Below, one piece after another: positions 1-8,636 of a stretch of 64,000 nt of DNA. Each line of letters opens with the position of its first letter. The stretch's first letter is position 1. A model generated the notes under the pieces. That model made no database searches. It had not been told where the DNA came from and was given only the letters and a program-made list of their open reading frames with translations. The stretch comes from Clostridia bacterium (GTDB lineage: Bacteria; Bacillota; Clostridia; TANB77; CAG-508), in the NCBI GenBank assembly GCA_017939755.1, contig JAGBAJ010000035.1, positions 1 to 64,000 on the forward strand, read 5' to 3'. Both the position numbers and the translations under genes were made by a program.

Positions 1-83
1 CAATGAGACCGCTAGGATGGTTGAGCCCCAACGAGTTCTTAAAAAGATATAAAAGTCAAGAAGAATCGTTAATAACAATATAG
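1..83 (+). CDS. Transposase/integrase C-terminal fragment (partial)
   Basis: An open frame enters from the left edge and stops at a TAG at 81-83. The visible 27 residues include RPLGWLSPNEFLKRYK, which resembles the end of the rve integrase core of IS3/IS481-like transposases, where a proline-rich G-[WY]-L-[ST]-P-x-E-[FY] segment closes the domain. Only the tail is in the window, so it cannot be said whether the element is intact upstream. No inverted terminal repeat was recognised just after it. The family call rests on this short motif only. Confidence 0.4.
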   Translation, partial: MRPLGWLSPNEFLKRYKSQEESLITI

Positions 84-301
84 GGTACTCAAAGTATATT
101 AATTTCAAGAAAGTGTGACATATGATTGACTAACCTACAAAACTTTAAAATGATAATTTGTAAAAAGACTACACAAATAGAAAATAATGTGATACAATAA
201 TAAACAAAGTTAGTGAAAGCAAAAGAATAGCTAAATTCAATAGTATAGTTATGTGCTTTAAAGTTATGAAAATAAAGAGAAAAATAGAAGGAGGAAAAAT
301 C

Positions 302-1027
302 ATGTCAGGACATTCAAAATGGCATAACATTCAGGCAAAAAAAGGAAAAGCTGATGCTGCAAGAGGAAAAATATTTACAAAACTAGGAAGGGAATTATTA
401 ATAGCCGTAAAAGCAGGTGGACCTGATCCTGCAGGAAATTCTAAATTAAAGGATGTTATTGCAAAGTGTAAGGCTGCAAACATGCCTAACGATACAATAA
501 ACAATGCCATAAAGAAAGCTGCTGGATCTACAGATTCTGCAAACTATGAAGAAATGGTATATGAAGGATACGGAACAAATGGTGTAGCAGTAATAGTTGA
601 GGCTAGTACAGATAACAAAAATAGAACCGCTGCGGATGTTCGACATGTATTTGATAAAGCTGGAGGAAATCTTGGTACAAACGGATGTGTATCGTACTTA
701 TTTAATAAAAAAGGTGTAATAGTTATAGACAAAGAAGAAACATCATTGTCAGAAGATGATTTAATGATGATTGCATTAGATGCTGGAGCAGAAGATTTTT
801 CTGCAGATGAGGAGATATACGAAATAACAACAGATCCGTCAGATTTTTCTTCAGTAAGAGAAAAATTAGAAGAGCAAGGGTTAGAGTTCTTAGAAGCAGA
901 AGTAAAAATGGTACCAACAACAACAGTTGCATTAGATGAAAAAGATGCAGAAAAAATGCAAAGATTGTTGGACAATCTAGATGATTTAGATGATGTACTA
1001 AATGTATATCATAACTGGGAAGAATAA
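302..1027 (+). CDS. yebC: YebC/PmpR family protein
   Basis: The 241-residue product begins [10 protein letters not shown] after the initiator Met and has the YebC/TACO1 layout: basic N-terminal helical domain, then two alpha/beta domains. The family is described as transcriptional regulators and, more recently, as factors helping ribosomes through difficult stretches; which role applies here is not visible. An in-frame ATG exists at 251, but the start at 302 has the ribosome site GAAGGAGG directly upstream and gives the usual family length. The gene stands alone, ending in a hairpin terminator before the spoIIIA operon. Confidence 0.95.
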   Translation: MSGHSKWHNIQAKKGKADAARGKIFTKLGRELLIAVKAGGPDPAGNSKLKDVIAKCKAANMPNDTINNAIKKAAGSTDSANYEEMVYEGYGTNGVAVIVEASTDNKNRTAADVRHVFDKAGGNLGTNGCVSYLFNKKGVIVIDKEETSLSEDDLMMIALDAGAEDFSADEEIYEITTDPSDFSSVREKLEEQGLEFLEAEVKMVPTTTVALDEKDAEKMQRLLDNLDDLDDVLNVYHNWEE

Positions 1028-1050
1028 TTTAGTAATAAAATAAAAATGTA

Positions 1051-1083
1051 AAACATACTATAGTAATATAGTATGTTTTTTTA
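1051..1083 (+). terminator. Intrinsic terminator after yebC
   Basis: The arms AACATACTATA and TATAGTATGTT flank a four-base loop and run into a T tract. It separates yebC from the sporulation operon. Confidence 0.8.
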
Positions 1084-1098
1084 GTTGAGAGGAAAGCC

Positions 1099-1983
1099 AT
1101 GGAATATATTTTTAAATGTTTGCCACTAGAACTCGTGAATATGATTTTACAACATAATATTCAAAAAATAGAGGAAATACGAATTAGGGCTGAAAAACCT
1201 GTAATTATAAATTTGGGAAATATGGAAATTGTACTAAAATATGTTGTTACAGCAGCTGAAATATTAAATATAATGCAAAATATTTGTAATAATTCCGTAT
1301 ATGCATATCAAAATCAAATTAGTAGTGGATTTATCACATTACCAGGAGGAAATAGAGTAGGAATATCTGGAAATGTAGTAGTTAAAGATAATGTGGTTAC
1401 AAATATAAGCTATATTTATTCATTAAATTTTAGAATTTCCCATCAAATAAAAGGGGCAAGTGATGAACTTATAAGATACATATTGGATACAAAAAATAAT
1501 TCAATATATAATTCTTTAATTGTATCTCCACCAGGGTGCGGAAAAACAACAATAATAAGAGATTTAACAAAAAAATTGAGCGACGGCATACCAGAAATAA
1601 ATTTTAAAGGAATAAATGTGTGTGTAGTTGATGAAAGAGGAGAAATAGCAGCACTAAATAGAGGTATAGCATATAATGATGTTGGAATACGAACAGATAT
1701 ATTAGATAATTTACCCAAAAGTGTAGGTATTAGAATGGCTGTTAGATCTATGGCACCAAAGGTAATCGTAGCAGACGAGATAGGCAATAAGGATGATGTA
1801 GATATTATAAATTATGCAGCATGCTCTGGTGTAGGATGTATTTTTACTGCCCACGGATATAGTATGGAGGACTTATTAAAGAGCAATGAAATTTCCCAAA
1901 TTTTAAATTTAAAAATAATTAAAAGAGTAATCTTTCTCGATGAAAAAGTCCGTGGAAAAATAAAAAATGTAATTAACATATAA
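1099..1983 (+). CDS. spoIIIAA: Stage III sporulation protein AA (ATPase)
   Basis: The 294-residue product is the cytoplasmic ATPase of the SpoIIIA-SpoIIQ channel, made in the mother cell and related to type II/IV secretion ATPases. A Walker A motif SPPGCGKTT lies near residue 144 and a Walker B-like strand VIVADEIG near residue 223. Length is close to the usual ~305 residues. It is the first of eight collinear genes (1099-6414). The family operon is under sigma E in the mother cell; no convincing sigma E promoter could be picked out because the short upstream gap is filled by the yebC terminator. Confidence 0.96.
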   Translation: MEYIFKCLPLELVNMILQHNIQKIEEIRIRAEKPVIINLGNMEIVLKYVVTAAEILNIMQNICNNSVYAYQNQISSGFITLPGGNRVGISGNVVVKDNVVTNISYIYSLNFRISHQIKGASDELIRYILDTKNNSIYNSLIVSPPGCGKTTIIRDLTKKLSDGIPEINFKGINVCVVDERGEIAALNRGIAYNDVGIRTDILDNLPKSVGIRMAVRSMAPKVIVADEIGNKDDVDIINYAACSGVGCIFTAHGYSMEDLLKSNEISQILNLKIIKRVIFLDEKVRGKIKNVINI

Positions 1984-2040
1984 AAATTGGTTCTATGCAG
2001 TTTTTTTCTGAATATATATAACTTAAAGGAGTAAATTACA

Positions 2041-2550
2041 ATGATATTTATAAAGACAACCTTATTATTTTTAGTATTTGGGACAATCTCTGCCATAGGT
2101 ATAAAAATTTCAAATGGTTATAAAATTAGAGCTCACAATTTAAAGCAAATAAAAAAAGGACTTAAAATTTTAGAAACAAAGGTTGCATATACATACGAAC
2201 AACTTCCAGATATTTTTATAGACATATCACACAAGATAGAGGGCTCTGTGGGAAAATTATTCTTTGATACAGGGACAAGAATGCAATTAGAATTTGCAGG
2301 CGAAGCATGGGAAAAGTGTATAAATGACTCTAAAATATATCTAGATTATGAAGATAAGGAAGCATTAAAATCCTTGGGAAAATTACTTGGAAAAACAGAT
2401 ATTCAGGGGCAATTAAATCAAATAAGCCTTGTAAATAATTTTTTAGATGAACAAATTAAGGAGGCCGTTGAATCAAAAGAAAAAAATGAAAAAATGTATA
2501 AAAAACTTGGTGTGATCGTCGGATTAGCAGTAGTAATTGTTTTGGTTTAG
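2041..2550 (+). CDS. spoIIIAB: Stage III sporulation protein AB
   Basis: This 169-residue product has a hydrophobic segment at the N-terminus (about residues 3-22) and another at the very C-terminus (about 153-169), with a helical soluble region between. This is the SpoIIIAB arrangement, which is structurally like the GspF platform of type II secretion. The preceding AAAGGAG gives a good ribosome site. It follows spoIIIAA by 57 bases and precedes spoIIIAC by 18, consistent with one transcript. Confidence 0.93.
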   Translation: MIFIKTTLLFLVFGTISAIGIKISNGYKIRAHNLKQIKKGLKILETKVAYTYEQLPDIFIDISHKIEGSVGKLFFDTGTRMQLEFAGEAWEKCINDSKIYLDYEDKEALKSLGKLLGKTDIQGQLNQISLVNNFLDEQIKEAVESKEKNEKMYKKLGVIVGLAVVIVLV

Positions 2551-2568
2551 GATAGAAAGGAGAGCTCT

Positions 2569-2763
2569 ATGAATGTTGATTTATTATTTAAAATAGCGGC
2601 TATAGGAATACTAGTTGCGGTATTACACCAAGTTCTTGTTAGAGCTGGTAGAGAGGATCAAGCTATGATGACAACGCTTGCTGGGGTAATTATTGTATTA
2701 ACAATAGTTATAAAAGAAATCAGTAATTTATTTACTACAGTTAGAACTTTATTTAATTTATAA
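2569..2763 (+). CDS. spoIIIAC: Stage III sporulation protein AC
   Basis: The 64-residue product consists of two hydrophobic helices joined by a short polar loop (around AGREDQ), as in all SpoIIIAC proteins. It is a small mother cell membrane component of the SpoIIIA channel. An AAAGGAG ribosome site lies upstream. Length and order within the operon support the call. Confidence 0.93.
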   Translation: MNVDLLFKIAAIGILVAVLHQVLVRAGREDQAMMTTLAGVIIVLTIVIKEISNLFTTVRTLFNL

Positions 2764-2794
2764 AAGAAATAATCTATGTGTAGTTGGAGGAAAG

Positions 2795-3181
2795 ATGGAT
2801 ATAGTTAAAATTATCGGAATCGGATTAGTAGCTCTTGTAATAATTATTATTTTAAAACAGTACAAGCCTGAATTTGTAATATATGTTGAGCTAATTGTAG
2901 GTATAATAATTTTATCCATGAGTTTTGAAGGTATATATGCAATTATAAATTTAATTCAGAGCTATTCAAATAGAATGGCAATAAGTAGTAAATTTGTTGT
3001 TGTGCTATTGAAAGTCACAGGAATAGCAATTCTGGCTGAATTTGGTACAAGCATTTGTAAAGATGCAGGAGAGAGCTCTATAGCAACCAAAATTGAGATT
3101 GGAAGTAAAATAATGATTATTACAACATCAATACCAATAATTTCAAGCTTACTCGAAACTATATTACGAGTATTACCATAA
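2795..3181 (+). CDS. spoIIIAD: Stage III sporulation protein AD
   Basis: The 128-residue, highly hydrophobic protein has about three to four membrane helices and matches SpoIIIAD in length (about 130) and position. Like SpoIIIAC it is a membrane part of the mother cell-forespore channel. It is preceded by a GGAGGAAAG ribosome site. A polar stretch (CKDAGESS, around residue 86) separates the last two helices. Confidence 0.92.
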   Translation: MDIVKIIGIGLVALVIIIILKQYKPEFVIYVELIVGIIILSMSFEGIYAIINLIQSYSNRMAISSKFVVVLLKVTGIAILAEFGTSICKDAGESSIATKIEIGSKIMIITTSIPIISSLLETILRVLP

Positions 3182-3211
3182 ATATACTTATATAATGGGG
3201 AGTGTTTTACC

Positions 3212-3256
3212 ATGAGTATATTTAATATTTTTGCCATAAAGGTGTGTGTTAAATGA
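3212..3256 (+). CDS. 14-codon upstream ORF overlapping spoIIIAE start
   Basis: A short frame MSIFNIFAIKVCVK starts at an ATG preceded by GGGGAG and stops with a TGA that overlaps the spoIIIAE ATG (ATGA). It lies in the otherwise unexplained 71-base gap between spoIIIAD and spoIIIAE. It could couple translation of spoIIIAE to the upstream genes. Spacing between GGGGAG and its ATG is long (about 9), so this is tentative. Confidence 0.25.
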   Translation: MSIFNIFAIKVCVK

Positions 3257-4401
3257 AAGTTAGAAAGTTGTTTACTATAATCATAATATTATTGATTGTT
3301 AATGTTGGTGTAGCTAGAGCAGATGAGTACGAAGAAATTATTAAAAGCCAAGAAGATTCTTTAGGTATAACAGACTTTTTGCAGGAATCTAATAAGTATA
3401 CAGCAGAAAATTTTTCAGATATTGATTTGCAAGAAATACTCCAAAGTGCAATATCTGGAAATATAGATGGCAAAAAAATATCCAGTAGTATATTTAAAAT
3501 TTTTGGAAATGAAATTCAAAGTGCCATCACAATTTTTGGAAGCATAATAATTATTGTAATTATAAACAGTTTATTAAATTGTATAACAGATGGATTACAA
3601 AATAAGAGCGTTTCTCAAATTGCATATTATGTTCAATACATATTAATTGTTACAATTATTCTTACGAATTTTTCAAGTATAATAGATTCAATAAAACAAT
3701 CTGTAAACGATATGACTAGTTTTACAAATATATTGGTTCCTCTAATGATGACATTAATTATTTCAACAGGTAGCATCACAACCGCAAGCGTAATGCAACC
3801 GCTAATTATTTTTATGATTACATTAATTGGAAATTTTATTAATAATGTTGCAATTCCATTAATACTTATGTCTACGGCGTTAGGTATTATGTCCCAAATG
3901 TCAGACAGGGTTCAAATTGGAAGATTAGCTAAAAGAATTAAATCTTCAACTGTGTGGATTATTGGAATTGTATTAACCATATTTGTAACTATGGTTTCTG
4001 TTAATGGCAATTTAAGTGTTAGCGTTGATGCTGTTGCTGCTAAAACTGCTAAAACCGCTGTTTCAAACTTGGTACCATTAGTAGGAAAAATTCTAGGTGA
4101 TGCAATGGAATCTGTTTTAGGGTGTAGTAATATTTTAAAAAATGCAATAGGTGTTATAGGCGTAATTGTTGTTATTGCAATTTCAGTGTCACCTATAATA
4201 AAGTTACTATTATTTATGTGCATATATTATTTGGGGTCGGCAATATGCGAACCAATTGCCGATGTAAAAATTGTAAAATTATTTGATCAAATGGGGGATA
4301 CATTTAAAGTTTTGTTGGCTCTTGTATGTAGTATGTCAGTAATGATAATTATTGGAACTGCATTGGTTATAAGGATATCTAATATTGGCAGTGTATCATA
4401 G
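3253..4401 (+). CDS. spoIIIAE: Stage III sporulation protein AE
   Basis: The 382-residue polytopic membrane protein has an N-terminal signal-like helix, a polar extracytoplasmic region (about residues 25-90) and then around seven hydrophobic segments. This is the pattern of SpoIIIAE, which spans the mother cell membrane and is thought to form part of the transport core of the SpoIIIA-SpoIIQ complex. Repeated small-residue helices (for example VDAVAAKTAKTA) are typical of the family. Start chosen at ATG 3253 with AAAGGTG upstream. Confidence 0.94.
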   Translation: MKVRKLFTIIIILLIVNVGVARADEYEEIIKSQEDSLGITDFLQESNKYTAENFSDIDLQEILQSAISGNIDGKKISSSIFKIFGNEIQSAITIFGSIIIIVIINSLLNCITDGLQNKSVSQIAYYVQYILIVTIILTNFSSIIDSIKQSVNDMTSFTNILVPLMMTLIISTGSITTASVMQPLIIFMITLIGNFINNVAIPLILMSTALGIMSQMSDRVQIGRLAKRIKSSTVWIIGIVLTIFVTMVSVNGNLSVSVDAVAAKTAKTAVSNLVPLVGKILGDAMESVLGCSNILKNAIGVIGVIVVIAISVSPIIKLLLFMCIYYLGSAICEPIADVKIVKLFDQMGDTFKVLLALVCSMSVMIIIGTALVIRISNIGSVS

Positions 4402-4419
4402 AAGGGAATGGATTTTTTT

Positions 4420-5016
4420 ATGGTAAATTGGTTTAATACATGGTCAAAAGGAATTGTTGGAGCGGTTATTATTGCTACATTAATGGAAATGATTATTCCA
4501 AACAATAATTCAAAGAAATACATAAAAATTCTTTTAGGGATTTTTATTGTATATACAATTATATCACCTATAATTGATTTTTTTTCCAAGGAAAATATAA
4601 ATGAATATATCGACTTTGATAAGTATATAGAAACAAGTAGCAATACAATATCTGATGAAAAAAAGGAGGTAAATAGTAATTATAATGCTGTTCAGAATAT
4701 TTACATCAAGGAAATTCAAAATGACATTAGAGCAAAACTAAAAACAAAGGGATATATTGCTGACGAAATAAATGTACAGATATCAGAGGATGGTAGCTAT
4801 AATATTGAATTAATAAAAATAAATATTTCAGAAAAATCTGAAACGAATAATGAAAATAATGTTAGAAGTATTATTGATAACATAAAAGCTGTAGTAATAA
4901 ATATAGAAGGTGGTAATGAGCAAAATCAGATAATTGACGATAACGATAAACGTATTATTAAGCAGTACTTAAATAGTCAATACAATGTAGGCGAAGAAAA
5001 AATACAAGTAAGTTAG
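4420..5016 (+). CDS. spoIIIAF: Stage III sporulation protein AF
   Basis: The product (198 residues from this start) carries two N-terminal membrane helices and a soluble domain with the ring-building-motif fold expected of SpoIIIAF. An upstream in-frame ATG at 4408 touches the GAAGGG ribosome site, so the second ATG at 4420 (sequence MVNWFNTW) was preferred; it also lines up with the family N-terminus. It belongs to the operon, 18 bases after spoIIIAE. Confidence 0.9.
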   Translation: MVNWFNTWSKGIVGAVIIATLMEMIIPNNNSKKYIKILLGIFIVYTIISPIIDFFSKENINEYIDFDKYIETSSNTISDEKKEVNSNYNAVQNIYIKEIQNDIRAKLKTKGYIADEINVQISEDGSYNIELIKINISEKSETNNENNVRSIIDNIKAVVINIEGGNEQNQIIDDNDKRIIKQYLNSQYNVGEEKIQVS

Positions 5017-5065
5017 ATATTACTATATGCTTGCAATATTCAATTGAAGGAGGTGATTAATTTTA

Positions 5066-5659
5066 ATGATTAAAGATAAGGTAGGTAATTTAAAAAAATC
5101 ATTAATTAAGGTTGAAAATAAAGAAGATAAAAAGGGAATAGAAAACTTGATTGGTATTGCTATTATTTTGGTTATTACAATTGTGGCTATAAATTATATT
5201 TGGAATGGTGATAAAAAAAATAATAAAAGTAGTAATAAAGCTATAGCCGAGCAGAATACAATAGAGCAAAGTTCAAATATTAGCAATGATAATTTAGAAA
5301 AAAAATTAGAAGATATGCTTTCACAAATTAGTGGAGTAGGTAATGTTAAAGTTCTAATTACATATTCAGAAACAAGTGTTGTAAATCCTTTGTACAATGA
5401 AGATAATCAAGAAAGCGTTACAGAAGAGCAAGATGATAATGGTGGAAAAAGAACTATAAGTACATCAAATAATAAAAAAGAAATAGTATATTCAGATAAT
5501 AATATTATTACAAAAAGTGTTACCAGTCCACAAATTCAAGGAGCGGTTGTAATTGCTAAGGGGGCTGGGGACTCTGTTATAAAAACCAATATAATTCAAG
5601 CTGTAGAGGCTGCAACAGGATTATCTACCTACAAAATTCAAGTTTTTGAAATGAATTAA
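5066..5659 (+). CDS. spoIIIAG: Stage III sporulation protein AG
   Basis: The 197-residue protein has one membrane helix (about residues 28-46) and then an extracytoplasmic domain containing LEDMLSQISGVGNVKVLITY, the conserved ring-building motif of SpoIIIAG, which forms a large ring in the intermembrane space during engulfment. A Ser/Asn-rich linker follows the helix. The ribosome site AAGGAGGTGAT is near-perfect. Confidence 0.94.
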   Translation: MIKDKVGNLKKSLIKVENKEDKKGIENLIGIAIILVITIVAINYIWNGDKKNNKSSNKAIAEQNTIEQSSNISNDNLEKKLEDMLSQISGVGNVKVLITYSETSVVNPLYNEDNQESVTEEQDDNGGKRTISTSNNKKEIVYSDNNIITKSVTSPQIQGAVVIAKGAGDSVIKTNIIQAVEAATGLSTYKIQVFEMN

Positions 5660-5673
5660 ACAGAGAGGAGAGA

Positions 5674-6414
5674 GTGACTATACAAATACAATGTATATCA
5701 TTAAAAAGAGATATGATTAAAGCTTTGAAAAAAAATCAAATTATTATTTTTGCGATTGCACTGATGTTGATTACTGCAGGATATTTAAACTATAGCATGA
5801 AAAATGAGCAAACAGCTGAAACTGCAAGTATTATTGAGCAGGAAGAATATGCCGGAATAGGAGATGCTAGACTTGTAAGCAATAACAATGTTATAGATGA
5901 CACTAATAATGTCTCTGGTAATAGTGAAAATCAGGGAGAGCAAACTTCTGAAACAGGAGCTACTAACAATAATACCGATAGCAGTAAACAAACAGAAGAT
6001 AATAGCAATAATGTAAATAGCTCTAACCCAAAAATGATTAGCACATCAAGCACTGAAGACAAAGAATTAGATTCATATTATAATGAGTCAAAATTAGAAA
6101 GAAACAAGATGTATTCAGAGATGTTAGAATCATACCAATCTATTATTGCAAATGCGAGTGTATCTGTAGAGCAAAAAAATACAGCTCAAACGGAAATAAG
6201 TAATATAAATAAACAAAAAAATTCAATTATGATTGCAGAAAATCTTATTAAAAATAAAGGTTTTAAAGATGTTGTAATTTTTATAAATAATGAAAGTGTA
6301 AGTTGTGTTATTAGAGCGGAGAAAATAGAAGAAGCGGAAATTGCGCAAATACAAAGCATTATACAGCGAGAGCTATCTGTTAATGTAGAAAATATTCATA
6401 TTAGTAATAAGTAA
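5674..6414 (+). CDS. spoIIIAH: Stage III sporulation protein AH
   Basis: The 246-residue product starts at GTG 5674 behind GAGAGGAG; the next ATG would be 5713. A membrane helix occupies about residues 23-40, followed by an Asn/Ser/Thr-rich linker and a C-terminal ring-building domain (about residues 145-246). SpoIIIAH binds SpoIIQ from the forespore across the intermembrane space; a spoIIQ homologue lies at 57.5 kb. It is the last gene of the operon; no strong terminator was seen before the next gene. Confidence 0.93.
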   Translation: MTIQIQCISLKRDMIKALKKNQIIIFAIALMLITAGYLNYSMKNEQTAETASIIEQEEYAGIGDARLVSNNNVIDDTNNVSGNSENQGEQTSETGATNNNTDSSKQTEDNSNNVNSSNPKMISTSSTEDKELDSYYNESKLERNKMYSEMLESYQSIIANASVSVEQKNTAQTEISNINKQKNSIMIAENLIKNKGFKDVVIFINNESVSCVIRAEKIEEAEIAQIQSIIQRELSVNVENIHISNK

Positions 6415-6494
6415 AATTTTTTTTGAATATAATTGCAAATATATAGACGTAATATTATAATGTAAAAAGAATATAAAAAACGAAGGAGAAATAT

Positions 6495-7487
6495 ATGATT
6501 ATACAAACATTAGCCGTTATTATTACAGTACTATTAATTTTTACAAATGGAATGACGGATGCCCCCAATGCAATCGCAACATTAATAGGATCTAAGGTAA
6601 TGAGTTACAAAAAAGCGTCGATAATTAGTGCGATATTTAATTTTGTCGGAATAATTATAATGAGCTTTGTAAATATATCTGTAGCAGATTGTATAAGTGG
6701 CATGATAAATGTTTCAGATGGAGTAAATGGAATTTTGGTGTTAATAACTGCAATGCTGTCCGTAATTATATTTGCACTAGTTGCAATGCAATTTGGAATT
6801 CCAACAAGTGAAACACATGGATTAGTTGCAGGGTTAACAGGTAGTGCTATTGCAGTATATGGAATAAATGCTGTAAATGGAAAACAATGGATTAGCGTTG
6901 CAATAGGATTAGTATGGTCAATTTTAGGCACATTTATTCTAAGTATAATTTTTGGAATAATTAACAAAAAGGTATTACACAATATAAAAGATAAGACAAT
7001 TGGTAAATTTCAAATTTTAGGAATGTGTGCAATGTCATTTATGCGTGGCGCACAAGATGGTCAAAAATTTATAGGAATTTTAATTATTTACAATTATATA
7101 GTAAAAGGGTTAGTGGTTCCAGAATATATTGCACCAATGGAAAATATATATACAATTATATTCGTGGCTGCTGTAATGTTTATTGGGGTATCAATTGGTG
7201 GAAAGAAAATTGTTGAAAACATTGGTAGTAATGTAACAGAATTATCCCAAAAGCAGGCTTTAAGTAGCGATATAACTACCTCAATTACATTATTATTAGC
7301 AAGTTTAAATGGGTTACCAGTAAGTACCACTCATGTAAAAACAATGTCAATAATTGGAGTTGGTGTAGCAAATAAAAAAAGTGTTAGTAAAAAAGCTGCA
7401 ATAGATATAATAAAAGCCTGGATATTAACATTTCCAGTATGTCTTGTTTTAGCATATGTGTTAGCAAAGATCTTTACAATATTTTAA
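6495..7487 (+). CDS. pit: PiT-family inorganic phosphate transporter
   Basis: The 330-residue, ten-helix-like membrane protein carries the duplicated PiT signatures: GMTDAPNA near residue 18 (family form GANDVANA) and GLPVSTTHVKT near residue 276, plus GIPTSETHG around residue 97. Such proteins take up phosphate driven by H+ or Na+. It has an AAGGAG ribosome site and stands alone. No PhoU-like partner gene is adjacent, which is the common neighbour of pit in other bacteria. Confidence 0.9.
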   Translation: MIIQTLAVIITVLLIFTNGMTDAPNAIATLIGSKVMSYKKASIISAIFNFVGIIIMSFVNISVADCISGMINVSDGVNGILVLITAMLSVIIFALVAMQFGIPTSETHGLVAGLTGSAIAVYGINAVNGKQWISVAIGLVWSILGTFILSIIFGIINKKVLHNIKDKTIGKFQILGMCAMSFMRGAQDGQKFIGILIIYNYIVKGLVVPEYIAPMENIYTIIFVAAVMFIGVSIGGKKIVENIGSNVTELSQKQALSSDITTSITLLLASLNGLPVSTTHVKTMSIIGVGVANKKSVSKKAAIDIIKAWILTFPVCLVLAYVLAKIFTIF

Positions 7488-7614
7488 GATAAGTGTTGTA
7501 AAAAATAATATTATAATGATATAATATAAGAAGTTCAATCATAGTAAGGATAGTGTGAAAGATAATTGATTTTTCACACTGGATTTGTAACAGGAAGGAA
7601 TGGTAGTTATAGTA

Positions 7615-8322
7615 ATGAAAAAAGTTTTAAAGATATTAGTAATATTAGTAATGGCAGTTATACTTGCAATTGACTTTGTAGGTTTATGGAAATATAAATT
7701 AAGTGGAAAAAAATATGAATTGCAAACTGCATCAGATGATGTTGCAGGCGAAGCATCTGATGTTGGACCAGAAGAAGAAGGAATCCAATATGAGGAATTA
7801 ACAAGCACTACTTTAGTTTCATTGGATAAATTATTCATTAAAAATATAGAAAAAAACGAAGATGGAACATATGCAATAAAGGGATTAGTCGTAAGACCTG
7901 TAGAAATTTCTAAGGAAGATTATACAAGCTTAAAATCAGGAAAAGAAGTGGAAGTTTTAGGGGTTACATACACAAAGAAACAAATAAAATCTAACAATTT
8001 AATATTAAAATCAGAAGATGAAAATGCAAAAGATTATTATGTAAAATATGATACAATCTCAAAGAAATATGTATTAAAGGATATGAGTAATGAAGCTTCT
8101 GTATATGAAAAAACAGATAAATACGTTTCAATAAATGTTGATGAAGACTTTACATTTGTAACAGACAAAAATGGTAAAGCAACAAAATCAACAATAGAAG
8201 AAATGGTAGAAAGTCATAAAGATATGGTAGAGCCAGAAGAGGCAACATCAGAAATAAATGTATGTGTTTTAACATTTGATAAGAGTGGAAATTGTACAAA
8301 ACTAACAGAATATTGTATGTAA
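7615..8322 (+). CDS. Membrane-anchored hypothetical protein
   Basis: The product (235 residues from ATG 7615) has one hydrophobic N-terminal helix followed by a soluble, acidic domain rich in short beta-strand-like segments. No lipobox cysteine or cell-wall signal is seen, so it is probably an extracytoplasmic protein held by its uncleaved helix. An ATG at 7600 sits directly on the AGGAAGGA ribosome site; the second start is preferred. I do not recognise the family. The segment 7547-7600 resembles the leader at 21360-21420 in front of the Nudix gene. Confidence 0.75.
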   Translation: MKKVLKILVILVMAVILAIDFVGLWKYKLSGKKYELQTASDDVAGEASDVGPEEEGIQYEELTSTTLVSLDKLFIKNIEKNEDGTYAIKGLVVRPVEISKEDYTSLKSGKEVEVLGVTYTKKQIKSNNLILKSEDENAKDYYVKYDTISKKYVLKDMSNEASVYEKTDKYVSINVDEDFTFVTDKNGKATKSTIEEMVESHKDMVEPEEATSEINVCVLTFDKSGNCTKLTEYCM

Positions 8323-8636
8323 TTACAAAATGTATATAAGAATTTAGTATAAAAAATTAAGTTATTTATAATTATATATAAAATTTAATTAAAGCTACTG
8401 AAAAAGTATGAAAATATTTTTTTGGTAGCTTTTTTCTGTAACAGAAAAAATGTGAAGTTTCTATTACAGAAATGATCTGCTAAAGCAAATGCACACAAAT
8501 CGTATTACAAATATTAAGAAAATATTACAAAAAGATTACGAAAAGATTACATTTTTATAATATTATGATTTGTTGTTGAAAATGAGAGAAAAAAATAATA
8601 GAATAAAATTAAGAATTATATTAGGAGGAACAACAA
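8323..8636. other. Intergenic region with terminator and repeat-like segment
   Basis: This 314-base gap holds a hairpin terminator at 8391-8435, an imperfect inverted repeat TCTGTAA...TTACAGA (about 8435-8468), a segment AAATGCACACAAAT (8487-8501) shared with other intergenic repeats in the window, and a TATAAT at 8556-8561 that may be the -10 of the downstream surface-protein gene, although no good -35 was found. No coding frame is evident. Confidence 0.5.
8391..8435 (+). terminator. Putative terminator
   Basis: AAAGCTAC and GTAGCTTTTTT can pair across an A/T-rich loop and end in a T run. Confidence 0.5.

Noticed and set aside
1036-1098. Possible sigma E promoter (CATACTAT) before spoIIIAA
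   Set aside because: The -10-like CATACTAT is part of the yebC terminator stem and no -35 with correct spacing was found.
7025-7216. Plus-strand 63-residue frame inside the phosphate transporter
   Set aside because: It overlaps the strongly supported PiT gene in another frame and has an unusual Trp/Tyr-rich composition typical of shadow frames.
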